From Saccharum officinarum (Eukaryota > Streptophyta > Magnoliopsida > Poales > Poaceae), in assembly GCA_020631735.1 (NCBI GenBank), contig CM036159.1:17895511-17959510 (forward strand): DNA of 64,000 nt, read 5' to 3'. Made by a program: the position numbers and the translations under genes. Within the stretch, counting starts at the first letter, position 1; every line of letters begins with the position of its first letter. A model generated the notes under the pieces. It was not told the origin of the DNA. It searched no databases and saw only the letters and a list, made by a program, of their open reading frames with translations. Positions 45,824 through 59,400 of this stretch are shown here, piece by piece.

Positions 45824-46645
45824 TCAACTCATGTTTGAGAAATCAAGAATGTTCAATTCATTCCTTAGCTTGCAAAACCTCTTTTCATCAAGTGGCTTAG
45901 TGAGAATATCGGCAAGTTGATCATCGGTGCCAACACTTTCAATTGATTTATCTCCCTTTTGTTGATGATCTCTAATGAAATGATGTCTTATGTCAATATG
46001 CTTTGTTCTTCCATGTTGAACCGGGTTTTGTATCATCTTGATTGCACTCTCATTATCACATAGCAACGGTACATTCTTGAAGTTGAGGCCATAATCCTTC
46101 AAAGTTGATTTCATCCATAGCAATTGTGCACAACAACTCCCCGCACTCACATATTCGGCTTCGGCGGTAGAGATTGCCACACTATTTTGTTTCTTTGAGG
46201 ACCATGACACAAGTGATCTTCCAAGTAATTGACATGTGCCACTTGTGCTTTTCCTATTGATCTTGCAACCCTCATAGTCGGAGTCCGAATATCCAATCAA
46301 TTCAAACTTTGACCCCTTGGGATACCATAGTCCAACATTTCTTGTTTGCTTCAAGTACCTCAATATTCTTTTTGCCACCGTGAGATGACTTTCTCTAGGT
46401 GAGGCTTGATATCTAGCACACATGCAAACACTAAACATGATATCCGGCCTTGATGCGGTGACATAGAGTAGACTTCCAATCAAAGACCGATATTCCTTTT
46501 GATTCACCATTTTGCCATCAAGATCACTATCCAAATTGCCATTTGTGCCCATTGGAGTTGAAATTGTCTTTGCATCTTGCATTCCAAACTTCTTCAACAT
46601 GTCCCTTATGTATTTCCCTTGACTCACAAATGTTCCATTCTTCAA
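45824..46645 (-). pseudogene. copia pol: reverse transcriptase end and RNase H
   Basis: Open for 273 codons. It holds the SLLYVTASRPDIMFSVCMCAR and SDSDYEGCKINRKSTSG motifs, with RNase H residues in STAEAEYVSAGSCCAQ. The frame is continuous with the upstream segment apart from a TAA at 46655. Confidence 0.93.
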
Positions 46646-46654
46646 TTGCTTGAC

Positions 46655-47419
46655 TTAGAGACCAAGGAAGTAGCTAAGTTCACCAATCATAGACATTTCA
46701 AACTCTTTGGCCATCATAGCACCAAATTCTTCACAATAAGCTTGATCGGTTGATCCAAAGATGATGTCATCAACATATATTTGCACTATGAATAGATCAT
46801 TTCTAATCTTCTTGGTGAATAGAGTTGTATCAACCTTGCCCATCTTGAATCCCTTAGAGAGAAGGAAATCCCTTAGCCTCTCATACCATGCTCTAGGTGC
46901 TTGCTTTAAGCCATATAAAGCCTTCTTCAACTTGTACACATGGTTGGGTTTCTTGTCATCTTCAAATCCGGGCGGTTGCTCAACAAAGACTAACTCATTG
47001 ATGATCCCATTTAGAAATGCACTTTTGACATCCATTTGATAGAGTTTGATGTTGTGTGCACAAGCATAAGCCAAAAGAATCCTTATTGCCTCCAATCTTG
47101 CCACGAGAGCATATGTCTCATCATAGTCAAGACCTTCTACTTGAGTGTAACCTTGAGCAACTAGTCTTGCTTTGTTTCTCACTACAATGCCATCTTGATC
47201 TTGCTTGTTTTTAAACACCCACTTGGTTCCAATCACATTGTAGTCATTTGGCCTTTCTACCATCTCCCAAACATCATTTCTTGTGAAATTGTTAAGCTCT
47301 TCTTGCATAGCCATGATCCAATCGGCATCCCTCAAAGCTTCTTCTATCTTCTTTGGTTCTATGGTTGACACAAATAATGCATGCTCACAAAACATAGTCA
47401 ATCTTGATCTTGTTTGCAC
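46655..47419 (-). pseudogene. copia pol: reverse transcriptase core
   Basis: 254 codons with WVFKNKQDQDG, ARLVAQGYTQVEGLDYDETY, KSAFLNGIINE and the catalytic YVDDIIFG motif. It ends at TAA (46655-46657) where a Gln codon is usual. Upstream it continues in frame to a further TAA at 47489. Confidence 0.93.
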
Positions 47420-47488
47420 ACCACTTCTAATATCACCAATAACACTATCAATAGGGTGATCTCTTGCAACATGTTGTGGTTGGAGTAC

Positions 47489-48967
47489 TTACACTTGATT
47501 GCTTGAGCTTGGTTGATCACTTGATGTATCTAGTTGAGAAGAACTAGCACCATAATTTTGCACTTGAGAGTCACTAACTAGCTTGAATGGTGAATTGAGC
47601 ACTTGATCTTTATCATCATCTTGAATATCAATTACTTGCTTTGCTCTAATGTCCCCAATGTCCATGTTCTTCATTGCTTCCACCAATTGAGTTCCACCAA
47701 CATCATCTAGATTCTCTTCTTCATCTTGTGACCCATTGGTTTCATCAAATTGCACATCATGGACTTCTTCTAGAATGCCACTTGAGTTGTTCCAAACTCT
47801 ATAAGCTTTGCTTGTAGTTGAATAACCAAGTAGGAACCCCTCATCACATCTCTTGTCAAACTTCCCCAATCTAGTGCCCTTCTTCAAGATATAGCATTTG
47901 CAACCAAACACCCTAAAGTAAGAAATATTGGGCTTTCTTCCATGAAGTAACTCATATGGGGTCTTCTCTAGCAATGGATGACAATATAATCTATTGATGT
48001 AGTAGCAAGCGGTATTGATTGCTTCATCCTAAAATGATTGACTCACATTGTACTCATAAAGCATTGATCTAGCCATATCAAGCAATGTTCTATTCTTCCT
48101 CTCAACTAGGCCATTTGATTGTGGAGTGTACTTGGCCGAGAATTGATGTCCAATACCATAATGATCACAAAGTTCTTCAATTCTTGTATTCTTGAACTCA
48201 CTTCCATTGTCACTTCTCACTTTCTTGATTCTAATCTCAAACTCATTGTGAACTCTAGTGAGAAATGTCTTGAAGGTGTCAAACACTTCACTTTTGTCAC
48301 TAAGAAAGAATACCCATGTGAATCTTGTGAAGTCATCCACTATGACAAAGCCATACTTGTTGCCACCTATGCTTGTATATGTTGTTGGTCCAAATAGATC
48401 CATGTGCATCAACTCAAATGTTTTGCATGTGCTCATTGTACTCTTCTTTGGATGTGAGCTTCCAACTTGCTTCCCGGCTTGACATGCACTACAAAGCTTA
48501 TTCTTCTCAAATTCAACATCTTTCAAACCATTGACAAGATTGTGAGTTGTAAGCTTCTTCAATTGTTTCATGCCAACATGACTAAGCCTTCTATGCCAAA
48601 GCCAACCCATGCTTAATTTGGAGACTAAGCAAGTTGTCAAAGAAGTTTCTCTAGCATTGAAGTCAACTAGGTAGAGATTCTCATATCTAAAGCCCTTGAA
48701 TGCCACATTTGACCCATCCATACTAATGACTTCCACATCATCAACTCCAAAGATACATTTGTAGCCTAGATCACATATTTGTGCCACGGATAGAAGATTG
48801 AAATCCAAACTTTCAACTAGCAACACATTTGAGATGCTCATGTCATTTGATATTGCAATCTTGCCCAAGCCAATAACCTTGCCTTTCTTGTTATTGCCAA
48901 ATGTGATAGAATCAACACCACTATTATTGTCATTGATTGAGTCAAACATTCTTGATGTACCGGTCAT
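47489..48967 (-). pseudogene. copia pol: protease end, GAG-pre-integrase and integrase
   Basis: One frame with a TAG at 48029-48031. Zinc-binding region HRRLSH...CSACQAGKQ, then the integrase DDE core (MDLFGP, VDDFTRFTWVFFL, RSDNGSEF and the QSNGLVERKNRTLL block). After the TAG it continues with TPYELLHGRKPN and FGCKCYILKKG. The TAG replaces a Trp-like position. A second stop (TAA) closes at 47489. Confidence 0.92.
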
Positions 48968-49035
48968 GTGTTGAGTGCACCCACTATCAATAATCCAATG
49001 CCTTCCTCCGGCTTTGTAATTGACCTACAAGCAAA

Positions 49036-51077
49036 TCAATGAAGCTTAGGTATCCATTTTTGCTTGGGTCCTTGTAGGTTAGTAACTAAGCTCTTTGGTA
49101 CCCAAATAGCCTTCTTTTTTGGGCCAACAATGGGTGTACCAACAAACTTAGCTTGCACACCCTTCACACCTTTGGTAAGCACATAGCAAGAATCATAAGG
49201 TATAGCATTAACAAGGTTCTTGCTTTGGTTCTTTTTATTGCAATTATGCTCTAGGTGCCCAACTTGCTTACATCTATTGCAAAACCGACCATTGCTCTTC
49301 ACAAAGCTAGGCTTTGGAGTTGCAAAGGCCGACTTGCCTTTCTTGGGGGTGTAGCCCAATCCCTCTTTGTTAAGAGAGAACCTTTGGCTACCCAAGCACT
49401 TAAGCAAGCGGGCCTCACCACCATAGGCCTTCCTAGGGCGTGAGTGAGCTCATCCACCTCTCTCTTGAGAGTCTCATTCTCAACCATTAGTGAGGCATCA
49501 CAAGTGAAACCATCACTAGTAGTGGAGGTAGAGTTAGTGGTGGTGGATGAAGAGCTACAAGAAGGGTTAGTATTTGACATGATGATAGGTTCATTAAAGG
49601 ATTCATCAATTATATCATATGTAACACCTATATCACATGATACAACAACCTCCTTCTTTGCTTGTTGCTCAAGTAGCAATGAGTGAGCTTTTTTAAGCTT
49701 GAAATGAGCCTTACCAAGATCCTCATGGTCTTCCACTAGACTCTCATGAGTGGTCTTAAGCTCACTAAGAACTTTCTCAAGTATTGCTACTTTCATTGAA
49801 AGCTTCTTACACTCCTTGTTCTTGGCAATAGCTATGTCTCTAGTTTGTTGCACCAAGTCATATAGTTGTTCTTTAGTTGGTTCATCATCATCATTTTCAT
49901 TATCATTATCACTATCATGAGCATATTCCATTTCACTTTCATCATCACTCTCATCATATAATACCTTAGCTTCTTTAGCCATGAAGCATGAAGAGGATGA
50001 ATCAAATAGTGATGGCTTCTTGTTGATAGCAATGGAAGCAAAAGCCTTGTTGGATGATTCTTCTTCTTCTTCCTCATCATCACTTTCCCAAGTGATCACA
50101 TAGGCACCATTTTTGCCTTTCTTGAATGTCATCTTGGCCTCTCTCTTCTTCTTCTCAAACTTGCCCCTCTTGTTGTTCTTCTTCTTGTCATAGGGACATT
50201 CGGCTTGAAGATGTTCGGTGCTATCACAATTGAAGCACTTCCTTTGTTGCTCATTGCTCTTGAAATTGTTATTTCTCTTTTTGAAGCCTCTTCTTTTGAT
50301 AAACATTTTGCCAATGTTTTTGACAACTAGAGCAAGTGTCTCATCATCAACTTCCAATTCTTCATCTTCTTCGCTGTCATCTTCTTCTTGAATTGAAGCT
50401 TTGCCCTTTGAGGAGGTGGCCTTGAATGCCACGGTCTTCTTCTTCTTTTCATCCTCCTTCTCATCAACATCTTGATCATACTTGTCAAAGGTCAATACCT
50501 CTCCAAGCAAATCATTGGGCTTCATTGTTTCAAGCCCATCTCTTTGTAGCATCATGATCAACATCTTGAATCTTTTAGGTAAGCTCAACAAGAACTTGTG
50601 GTAAAAATCTTGGTCTTGAGTCTTGTGCCCTAAGCTCTTGAGATCATTCACAATGACTTGCAATCTATAAAACATCTCTAAGATTGCTTCTTCTTCTTTC
50701 ATCTTGAAGTTCTCAAACTCACTCTTGAGCCCATATAGCTTGGCACTCTTTACAACCTTAGTGCCCTCATATGTTTCACTTAACCTTGTCCACACTTCAT
50801 TTGCCAATTCCAAATCCTTGATGCCCTCAAATACTTTTGTGTCAATATTATTGTAAAGTGTATTGAGAGCCATTCTATTGCATGTTCTATTTGCTCTATC
50901 TTCATCGGTGAGATGATCGGGATCAATGATAGCAAAAACATTCTCGGTGACTTGCAATACTCTCTCATGAATAGAACCAAGGTACATTGTCATTTTTCTC
51001 TTCCAATGAGCAAAGGAACTAACACCATCAAAGAACGGTGGCTTGCCCCCAACATGATTGAACACAATTTGAGCCAT
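49036..51077 (-). pseudogene. copia gag with one frameshift
   Basis: Starts MAQIVFNHVGGKPPFFDG at 51077 and is open to about 49440. It has a UBN2-type gag core and a CCHC knuckle (CFNCDSTEHLQAEC near 50220). A base lost near 49434-49438 (CTAGGAAGGCC in element sense) shifts the frame, and gag continues in a second frame to 49036 with another knuckle (CNRCKQVGHLEHNC). Pol follows in a different frame, as is common between gag and pol of this lineage. Confidence 0.9.
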
Positions 51078-51122
51078 TTTTCACACCGAAGGATGTTAAG
51101 CCTTGATTAAAACGGTGACCAC

Positions 51123-51135
51123 GGCTCCGATACCA
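51123..51135 (-). other. copia primer-binding site
   Basis: TGGTATCGGAGCC on the minus strand, two bases from the LTR. It matches the initiator Met tRNA 3' end with one difference from the usual TGGTATCAGAGC. Confidence 0.9.
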
Positions 51136-51137
51136 CT

Positions 51138-54100
51138 TGTAAGGTCCTAGATGGCTAGAGGGGGGTGAATAGCCTATAAAAAATTCTACAAGCACCACTA
51201 AGCAAACTTGTTAGAATAACAAACGGCGTAAAGCGAGTTTTGCTTAGCCAAAGGTTGTGATGCAAGCCTCCTATCCACAAGTCTAGTAGATTATGATCTC
51301 TAGTTCACACAAGTGCTAAGTCACTAACTTACACTAGTGAGCAAGCTAACAATTACTAGAAAAGGCTACCACTAGAGCTACACAAGATAATCTAGTAAAA
51401 GTAAATGCGAGAGAGAGGATTGTGAATCTTATACCGACGGTGGAGTGAAGATGTTGCCAATCACCAAGATGATATACAATCAATTAATATTGACAACAAC
51501 ACAATATGTAGACCAATCACCGGGAGACAAGAGACACAATATTTTTGTTCACCCGGTGTTCACTTGTGCACCGACAAGCTACGTCACCGGTTGTGTCGAC
51601 CAACACTTAGATGGTTCCTCGGTGTGACCCTCAAGTCACTTGCCCCTCAAGGCACACCCCGCAAGGCACCGCAAGACACCACTCTCAAGTGAGGTAACTC
51701 AATGACACGCGCAATGTAATAGAGTTGCTTTTGGCGTCCCGCCGAGGAAAGTACAAGAACCTCTTACAAACAACCGGAGGTGGCCAAGAACAATCACCTT
51801 CTCTTGCCAACGCCTCCAACAATCTCCAAGCCGGCTAGGAGCGGTACTCTCCAAGAGTAACAAGAAATCCACCGGCTAAACCACCCACAAGTGCCACTAG
51901 ATGCCCTCAAGCTATGCAATGCACTTTGGGATAACTCAATCTCACTTTTGATTTGCAATCAAGCAAGAGAGATGAGTGAGAGGAGTAGCTCTAGCTCAAA
52001 GGATGCACAAGAGTGTTAGAAATGCCAAGAGACCTCCCCAAGGGCCGGCCAATGAGTATTTATAAGCATCCCATCCAAATAGAGCCGTTGCCACTCCACT
52101 GATCGTTTTTTCGGGACGACCGGACGCGCCGGTCGAAACTGACCGGACGCGCTCAACCGCGTCCGGTCGCCCTGCGACGTCCACGTGTCCCTCAAATTTC
52201 AAATGCGACCGTTAGATCCTCCAACGGTCACTGCGCGCCAACGGTCAAACGCTATGACCGGACGCGCTGCTCAACCGACCGGACGCGCCGGTCGCATAGC
52301 ACCGCGCGCGCGAAGCAACGATCAGACGCGCTCCTCGCAACGACCGGACGCGCCGATCCGCACAGCACCCGCGCCCGCGAAACAACGACCGGACGCGCTC
52401 CTCGCAACGACCGGACGCGCCAGTGCCAGCGTGAAAGGTCTAGATGGCTAGAGGGGGGGTGAATAGCCTATTAAAATTTTCTACAATGACAAGCTAAACA
52501 AGTTTATCAATATAACAAATAGCGAGATGCGAGTTTTGCTTAGCCTATGGGTGTTTGCAAGCCACCTATCCAATTCACAATTCTAGTATTTGCACTCAAC
52601 CGCACAAGTCAAACCGAGAAGTTAAGTACAACTACAACTAGCATGCTACACAAGAGAACTACTCTAGCTAAGCTAACTAGCTAGCAAAGATAACTAAGAA
52701 ATTAATACAAGAGAGATAGGAGGGTATCACCGAGGGGCGAAGTATTGAGCCAACCAATATGATCAACAATGAATACCAAGATAACCAAACACCGGGATCA
52801 ATCAATCACAATATGAAAGTGATGACACGAAGATTTATCCCGAGGTTCACGTGCTTGCCGGCACGCTAGTCCCCGTTGTGTCCCTCTTCACCACGTGGTT
52901 CGGTGGCTAATCGGTCACACACCGAGCCTGTCAAAAGGCGCCACAAGAACCTACCAAATGGCAAAAGGTTGCTATGACACGAGCAATATACTAACGTTGC
53001 CTTTGGCGCTTCGCCGAGGTAGGCACAAACCCCTTACAATCACCGGAGGTGGCCAAGATACAATCACCAACTCTTGCCAATACCTCCAAGCTGCTCAAAG
53101 CCGTCTAGGTGGCGGCAACCACCAAGAGAAACAAGAATCCCGCAGCAAATCAACCACCAAGTGCCAACTAGATGCTATCTCACAATGCAAATGCACTTGG
53201 ATCACTCAATCTCACTTCGAATATGCAAAGAAGCAAGAGAGATGAGTGGGAGGGGAGTTGCTTGGCTCAAAGTGCTCACAAGTATGTCAAAATGTCAAGA
53301 GTAAGAGCCTTGAGCCGGCCAACGAGTATTTATAGACGTACCCCTTCGAATATAGCCGTTAGAAACTTGATTCAGCAGAACGCGCGTTGACCGGACGCGC
53401 CGGTCGCGTGGACCGGACGCGCTGGTGCCGCAACGGCTAATTTTCAAAACACTGACCGGACGCGCCGGTCGTAACGACCGGACGCGCTGGTTACCACCGG
53501 ACGCGCCGGTCCCGTGACTCACCGGACGCGCCGGTCAACACCGAGTCACGCAGGACGAACCAACGACCGGACGCGCTGGTGAACCCACCGGACGCCACAG
53601 TGACCGCGTCCGGTGGGAGTCCAGTAAGCTCCCTGGACGACCGGACGCGTCCGGTGGCCAGTGACCGGACGCGCCTCGCGTCCGGTGTAGCAACTGAAAA
53701 TCGCGCAGTTACTGGACGTTGACCGGACGCACCGGACGCACAGTGACCGCGTCCGGTGCAGCGTCCGGTGCAGCGTCCGGTGACCACAGTGACCTCCGTT
53801 CGCTTCCGTTCTTTTTCCGTTTGATTTCCGACTTCCGGCGTAGTGGAAAATAGGCATTTCATTTCCCCGAAATCGCCTGAATCCCGCGCTCGCACGCTCG
53901 GCGGGAGGGAGAGAGGACCTCCAAACCCTCTCTACCGCTCAAACTCCAACACCATCGCAAACGTGCTAACACCACCAAGTGTTCTCGTTATGTGTGTGTG
54001 TGTTAGCATTTTCACAATCATTTTCTGAGGCGTTATTAGTTCTATCCAAATGCATATGATCATGAAATGCACATCTAGAGGCACTTAGGAGTTCAATAGC

Positions 54101-55405
54101 CGCGTCATTCCCCTCTTTATAGTACGGCTATCTATCCTATAATGTAACCACACCCACTAGGTGTCTTGGTTACTAAAACACAACCCTTAAGCATATACCT
54201 TTGCCTTGATCACGTCGGGTTGCATCCAAATCCAAGTGTGGCCATCATGATCACCATGTCCATCTTGTCACCAACCTTGGAATGTACTAATCCTCATATG
54301 CTACATACAACTTAGGCATAGGATTAGTACTTAGGTATTGTCACTAATTACCAACACCAAACATAGGACTTTCACAGCGTCCGGTCGGAGTCCAGTAAGC
54401 TCCCTCGACGACCGAACGCGTCCGATCGCGTGTGACCGGACGCGCCCCGCGTCCGATCGTCCTTGCGAACCGCAGTTCCTTCTGGGCACTTGACCGGACG
54501 CGCCGGTCCCGCGAGTGACCGGACGCGCCGGTTGCAAACCCTAGCCCGCGCGCCCGATACCGCGCTGTACTGACCGGACGCGTCCGGTCATACCGAGACC
54601 GCGTCCGGTGCAGCGTCCGGTCACCTCAGTGACCCCGTTCGCCTCCGTTTCTTTTCCGACTTTCGGCGTAGTGGAAAATAGGCATTTCATTTCCCCGAAA
54701 TCGCCTGAATCTCGCGCTCACACGCTCGGCGGGAGGGAGAGAGGAACCCAAACCCCTCTCTACCCGCAAACCACAGCGCGACCAACGCCACCTTTGCAAA
54801 TGTGCCAACACCATCAAGTGTACATCTCCATGTGCTTGTGTGTTAGCTTTTTCTCAATCATTTTCAAAGGTTTTCCAATTAACTCACTAGGCCCTACATG
54901 CAATGCACTTCATGAATTCACCTAGTGGCACCCGTGCATCGAATAACCGATAAGACTTCCCCTCTTAATAGTTCGGCTATCGATCCTAAACCACTCACAC
55001 CCTCTATGGTGTCTTGAGTGTAAAACAAAATGGCCCTATGGTTATACCTTTGCCTTGAGCCCATTTTGTTTCTCCAAATGATATGATCCACTTCATATCA
55101 TCACATGACCGTCTCGATCCATCGACCTTGACTTCACTTGCTCTTCACCGTTGCATCGGTCCGTCGGCGCTAAGTCTTGCTCAAGCTTCACCATCGCATG
55201 GTCCTTCGCTTCGAAGCCTCGACTTGCCCTTCACCTTCACAACCGGTCCATCGAGCCAAGCCTCATCTTGGTCTTCACCATCTTGGTCATATGAGTCAAT
55301 GTCATGTCTCATATGCAATGACCACCTTTATCTAAATCATCCACTTAGATACAAAGGTTAGTCCTAGGTTTCATCAATTAGCCAAAACCAAACTAGGGAC
55401 TTTCA
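51138..55405 (-). repeat. copia 5' LTR (element orientation), split by a solo LTR
   Basis: Segments 51138-52431 and 54380-55405 together match the LTR at 42420-44760. The break falls inside the CCGGACGCG array. TATA motif near 52055-52064. Confidence 0.93.
52432..54374 (-). mobile_element. solo LTR of a related SIRE-type family, nested in the copia LTR
   Basis: Ends TGAAAGGTC... and ...GGACTTTCA (plus-strand view), flanked by CAGCG at 52427-52431 and 54375-54379. Sequence outside the ends and the array differs clearly from the host LTR, so it is a different subfamily. It carries its own CCGGACGCG array (53388-53790) and a TATA motif near 53326-53335 (minus strand). Confidence 0.93.
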
Positions 55406-55410
55406 ACAAT

Positions 55411-58400
55411 GCACCGAGCTTCCCAACATCACCGACTCCGACGTCATCATGGCTTTTTCTATCTGGAACCACCTGTAAGGAGCTGGTCTGAGAGTTGGGC
55501 CGTGACACCCCACCACTACCAACGAGTTGATGGACATCGTCACCAACTACGCCGCCGACGAGGAGGCGGTTGGTGCCATCTTTGGTGGCGACCAGGATCA
55601 GGGGAAGCGTAAGAACAAGGAACCCGAGGGCTCCAACCGGGGCGCCAAAAGAAACAATAGGAAGAAGAAGAAGAACCAGCAGGGCAAATATGAAGCCGCG
55701 GCAGACGACCTTGTCGCTGCTGCTGACCGCAAGAAGTCTCGAGGCCCCCCGGCGGGGGCATCTTCGACAAGATGCTCAAGGAACCGTGTCCCTACCACAA
55801 GGGGCCCACAAACTACAACCTCGAGGACTGCCACATGCTCCGAAAATACTTTGAAAGCCTGGGCATCAAGAAAGACGACAAGAAGGAGGATCCCAAGGAA
55901 AAGGATGGCGACAAGGATGAGGGGTTTCCTGAGATCCACGACTGCTTTATGATCTATGGGGGACCCTTGACGCGTCTCTCCACGTGCCAGCGCAAGTGAG
56001 AGCGTCAGGAGATCTTCTCCATACAACTTGCGACCCCCCTCTTCCTCGACTGGTCTGAAACAGCCATCACGTTCGACCGTGGTGACCATCCGGACTACAT
56101 CCCCAATCCTGGGTTGTACCCACTCATCGTCGATCTCATCATCGCCAATACGCGTCTCACCAAGGTGCTCATGGATGGAGGCAGTAGCCTCAACATTATC
56201 TACATCCAGACCCTTGACCTCCTGGGGATCACGAGGACGCAGCTCCGACCTAGCGTTGGGGGCTTCCATAGAGTTGTGCCAGGGAGATGAGTAGAGCCCG
56301 TCGGGCGGATCGACCCACCCATCTGCTTCGGCACCCCCTCCAACTTCAGGAAGGAGACCCTCACTTTTGGGGTGGTTGGGTTCCACGGGACCTACCACGC
56401 CATCCTTGGGCATCCCTGCTATGCCAAATTCATGGTAGTTCCCAACTACACCTACCTCAAGCTCAAGATGCCAGGCCCTAAGGGTGTCATCACCGTCGGG
56501 CCCTCCTACGAGCATTCCTACGAGTGCGACGTAGAGTGCGTCGAGCACAGAGAGGCCATCATGGAGTCGGCAACCTTGGCGCAGACCTCAATGGTTTGGC
56601 CAAGGAGATCCTTGACCCCAAACGCTACGCCGGTAATTTCGAGCCTGTAGAAGACGTCAAGCTCGTACCCCTCGACCCCACCAGCTCGGATGGGAAGGCG
56701 TTGAAAGTCAGCGCCACCCTCGATCCCAAATAGGAAGCATTGCTCGTCGACTTTCTCCGTGCGAATGCTGACGTATTCACGTGGGGTCCCTCAGATATGC
56801 CGGGCATACCCAGGGAAGTCGCCGAGCACGCCATGGAGATCTGCGCAGGCTCCAAACCAGTAAAGCAATGCTTGCGCCGCTTCGACAAGGAAAAGCGCAA
56901 GGTCATCAGTGAGGAGATTCACAAGCTTTTGGAGGTCAGATTCATCAAGGAGGTTCACCATCCTGAGTGGCTAGCTAATCCTATACTAGTTAAGAAAAAG
57001 AGTGGGAAGTGGAGGATGTATGTAGACTATACTAGTTTAAATAAAGCATGTCCAAAAGTTTCCTTTCCTTTGCCACGCATTGACCAAATCGTCGATTCTA
57101 CTACGGGATGTGAAACTCTATCGTTTCTAGATGCATATTTCGGCTACCACCAGATTAAAATAAAAGAGTCCAATCAGCTCGCGACTTCATTCATCACCCC
57201 GTTCGGCATGTATTGCTACGTTACTATGCCCTTCGGTCTCCGGAACGCAGGGGTTACGTGCCAGCGATGCATGCAACATGTTTTTAGGAAACACATCGGG
57301 CCAACCGTCGAGGCCTCGTTGATGACATCGTGGTCAAATTCAAGAGGGTCAACAACCTGGTTGACGACCTCGACATTGCGTTCAAGTGCCTCAAGGAGAA
57401 ATACATCAAGCTCAATCCTGAGAAATGAGTCTTCAGTGTTCCTCGAGGCATGATCTTAGGGTTCATCGTTTCTGAGCATGGCATCGAAGCCAACTCAGAA
57501 AAAATCTCTATGATCACCAAAATGGGCCCTACCCGAGATCTGAAGGGCGTACAGAAGGTCACGGGCTGCCTTGCGGCCCTCAGTCGCTTCATCTCGCGGA
57601 AAGCGCTCCCTCTGTATCGTCTTCTGAAGAAATTAGAACACTTCTTGTGGACCCTCGAGGCTAAAGAAGCTCTTACCAAGCTCAAGGCAACGTTGTCCAA
57701 CCCTTCGATCCTCGTCCCTCCGGCCATAGGGGAACCCCTATTTCTCTACGCTGTCATGACAACACAAGTGGTCAGGACGGCCATAGTCATCGAGAGGGCG
57801 GAGGAAGGGCACGACTTACTCGTGCAGAGGCCAGTCTACTTCATCAGCGAAGTACTCTCAGAGACCAAGGTTCGCTACCCGCAAATCCAAAAGCTGCTAT
57901 ACGCCATCGTGTTGACACGGCGCAAACTCCGACACTACTTAGAGGTCCACCCGGTGACCGTGGTCTCCTCTTTCCCTCTGGGGGAGATAGTCCAGAACCG
58001 GGAGGCCTCGGAAAGTGGCGGTCGAGCTCATGGGCGAGACCCTCTCTTATGCGTCACATAAAGCAATCAAATCCCAAGTGTTGATAGATTTTCTGGCGGA
58101 GTGGACCGATACCCAACTACCTTCCGCTCGGATTCAGGGCGAGCTGTGGACCATGTACTTCAACGGGTCGTTGATGAAAACAGGAGTGGGCGCGGGCTTG
58201 CTCTTCATCTCGCCCCTCGGAGTTCACATGCGTTACGTGATCTGACTCTACTTCGCTGCCTCCAACAATGTAGCTGAGTACAAGGCCCTCATTAATGGCT
58301 TGCGCATCGCCATCGAGCTCAGAGTTTGACACCTCGACGTTCGTGGTGATTCCCAGCTCATGATCGACCAGGTCATAAAGGACTCAAGCTGCCATGATCC

Positions 58401-59400
58401 TAAGATGGAAGCCTACTGCAAGGAGGTGCGACACCTTGAGGACAAGTTCCACGGCCTCGAGCTCAACCACATCGCGCGGAGATACAATGAGGCTACCGAC
58501 GAACTCGTGAAAATTGCGTCTAGTCGAACCACGGTTCCACCTGATGTTTTCTCGAGGGACCTTCACGGACCTTCCGTCGACCTCAGAGCGACAGAGGGGG
58601 TCGACAGTCTGTCACTCGACCCGCCACCTAAGGCAGAGGCCCCCTCGACCGGGGCTGACGTCATACAGATGAAAGGCTCACCACCACCAGCCAACCTCGA
58701 GCCCGACTGCGTATTCCGTACCTCGACTATCTCATTCGAGGGGAGCTCCCTCCGGATAAGACCGAGGCTCGACAGATCGCTCGCCGGGCCAAAACCTTTG
58801 TGATATACGACAATGACAAGGAGCTTTATCGACACAGCCCCACAGACATCCTACAGTGTTGTATCATAGTCGAGGAAGGCAGGAATCTACTCAGAGATTT
58901 ACACTCGGGGGCTTGCGGTCATCACGCGGCGCCTCGAACCCTCGTCAGAAACGCGTTCCGGCAGGGCTTCTATTGGCCGACCGTGGTCTCTGATGCCACT
59001 AAGCTGGTACACTCCTGCAAAGGATGCCGGTACTACGCAAGACAGACCCATCTCCCAGCTCATGCCCTACAAACCATCCCCATCACATGGTCATTCGTCG
59101 TTTAGGGGCTCGACCTGGTCGAACCCATAAAGAAAACGACCGGGGGCTTCACCCACTTGCTCATCGTTGTTGACAAATTTTCCAAGTGGATCGAGGCCCG
59201 TCCTGTCACCAACATCAGGTCAGAGCAAGCCACACTGTTCTTCATCAACATCATCCATCGCTTCGGGGTTTCCAACTGCATCATCACGAACAACGGCACC
59301 TAGTTCACCGGCAAGAGATTCTTGGATTTCTGTGACAACCATCACACCCATGTGCTCTGGTCAGCCATAGCTCATCCAAAGACAAATGGCCAAGTAGAGT
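55411..59400 (+). pseudogene. gypsy gag end and pol (protease, RT, RNase H, aRNase H, integrase core)
   Basis: Gag end with Lys-rich tail 55411-55990. Protease with DGGSS (about 56172). Reverse transcriptase 56870-57450: VKKKSGKWRMYVDYTSLNK, FPLPRIDQIVD and MPFGLRNAG are present. The catalytic YVDD region at 57311-57330 has lost one base, and a stop follows at 57426. RNase H 57560-57990. Second, Tat-type RNase H 58015-58560 (MYFNGSLMKTGVGAGL, two stops). Integrase from 58880: a His/Cys region with CKGC, then VDKFSKWIEARPV. At 59287 an Asn replaces the usual catalytic Asp (IITNNGT), followed by a stop at 59302. The integrase frame is cut by the LTR at 59401. Confidence 0.9.

Larger units (their letters stand above)
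42420..55405 (-). mobile_element. SIRE-lineage Ty1/copia retrotransposon, both LTRs present
   Basis: Bordered by a perfect 5-bp duplication, ACAAT (42415-42419 and 55406-55410), inside the gypsy gag gene. LTRs are 42420-44760 and 51138-55405; the second holds a nested solo LTR. Without that insert and one copy of its duplication it is 2320 bp, against 2341 bp for its partner, and a 21-bp tandem unit accounts for the difference. The LTRs differ by only about one base per hundred where I compared them. Gag-pol is on the minus strand (51077 to 45824), with primer-binding site 51123-51135 and polypurine tract 44763-44774. No clear env-like frame is seen in 44775-45823. Confidence 0.95.
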
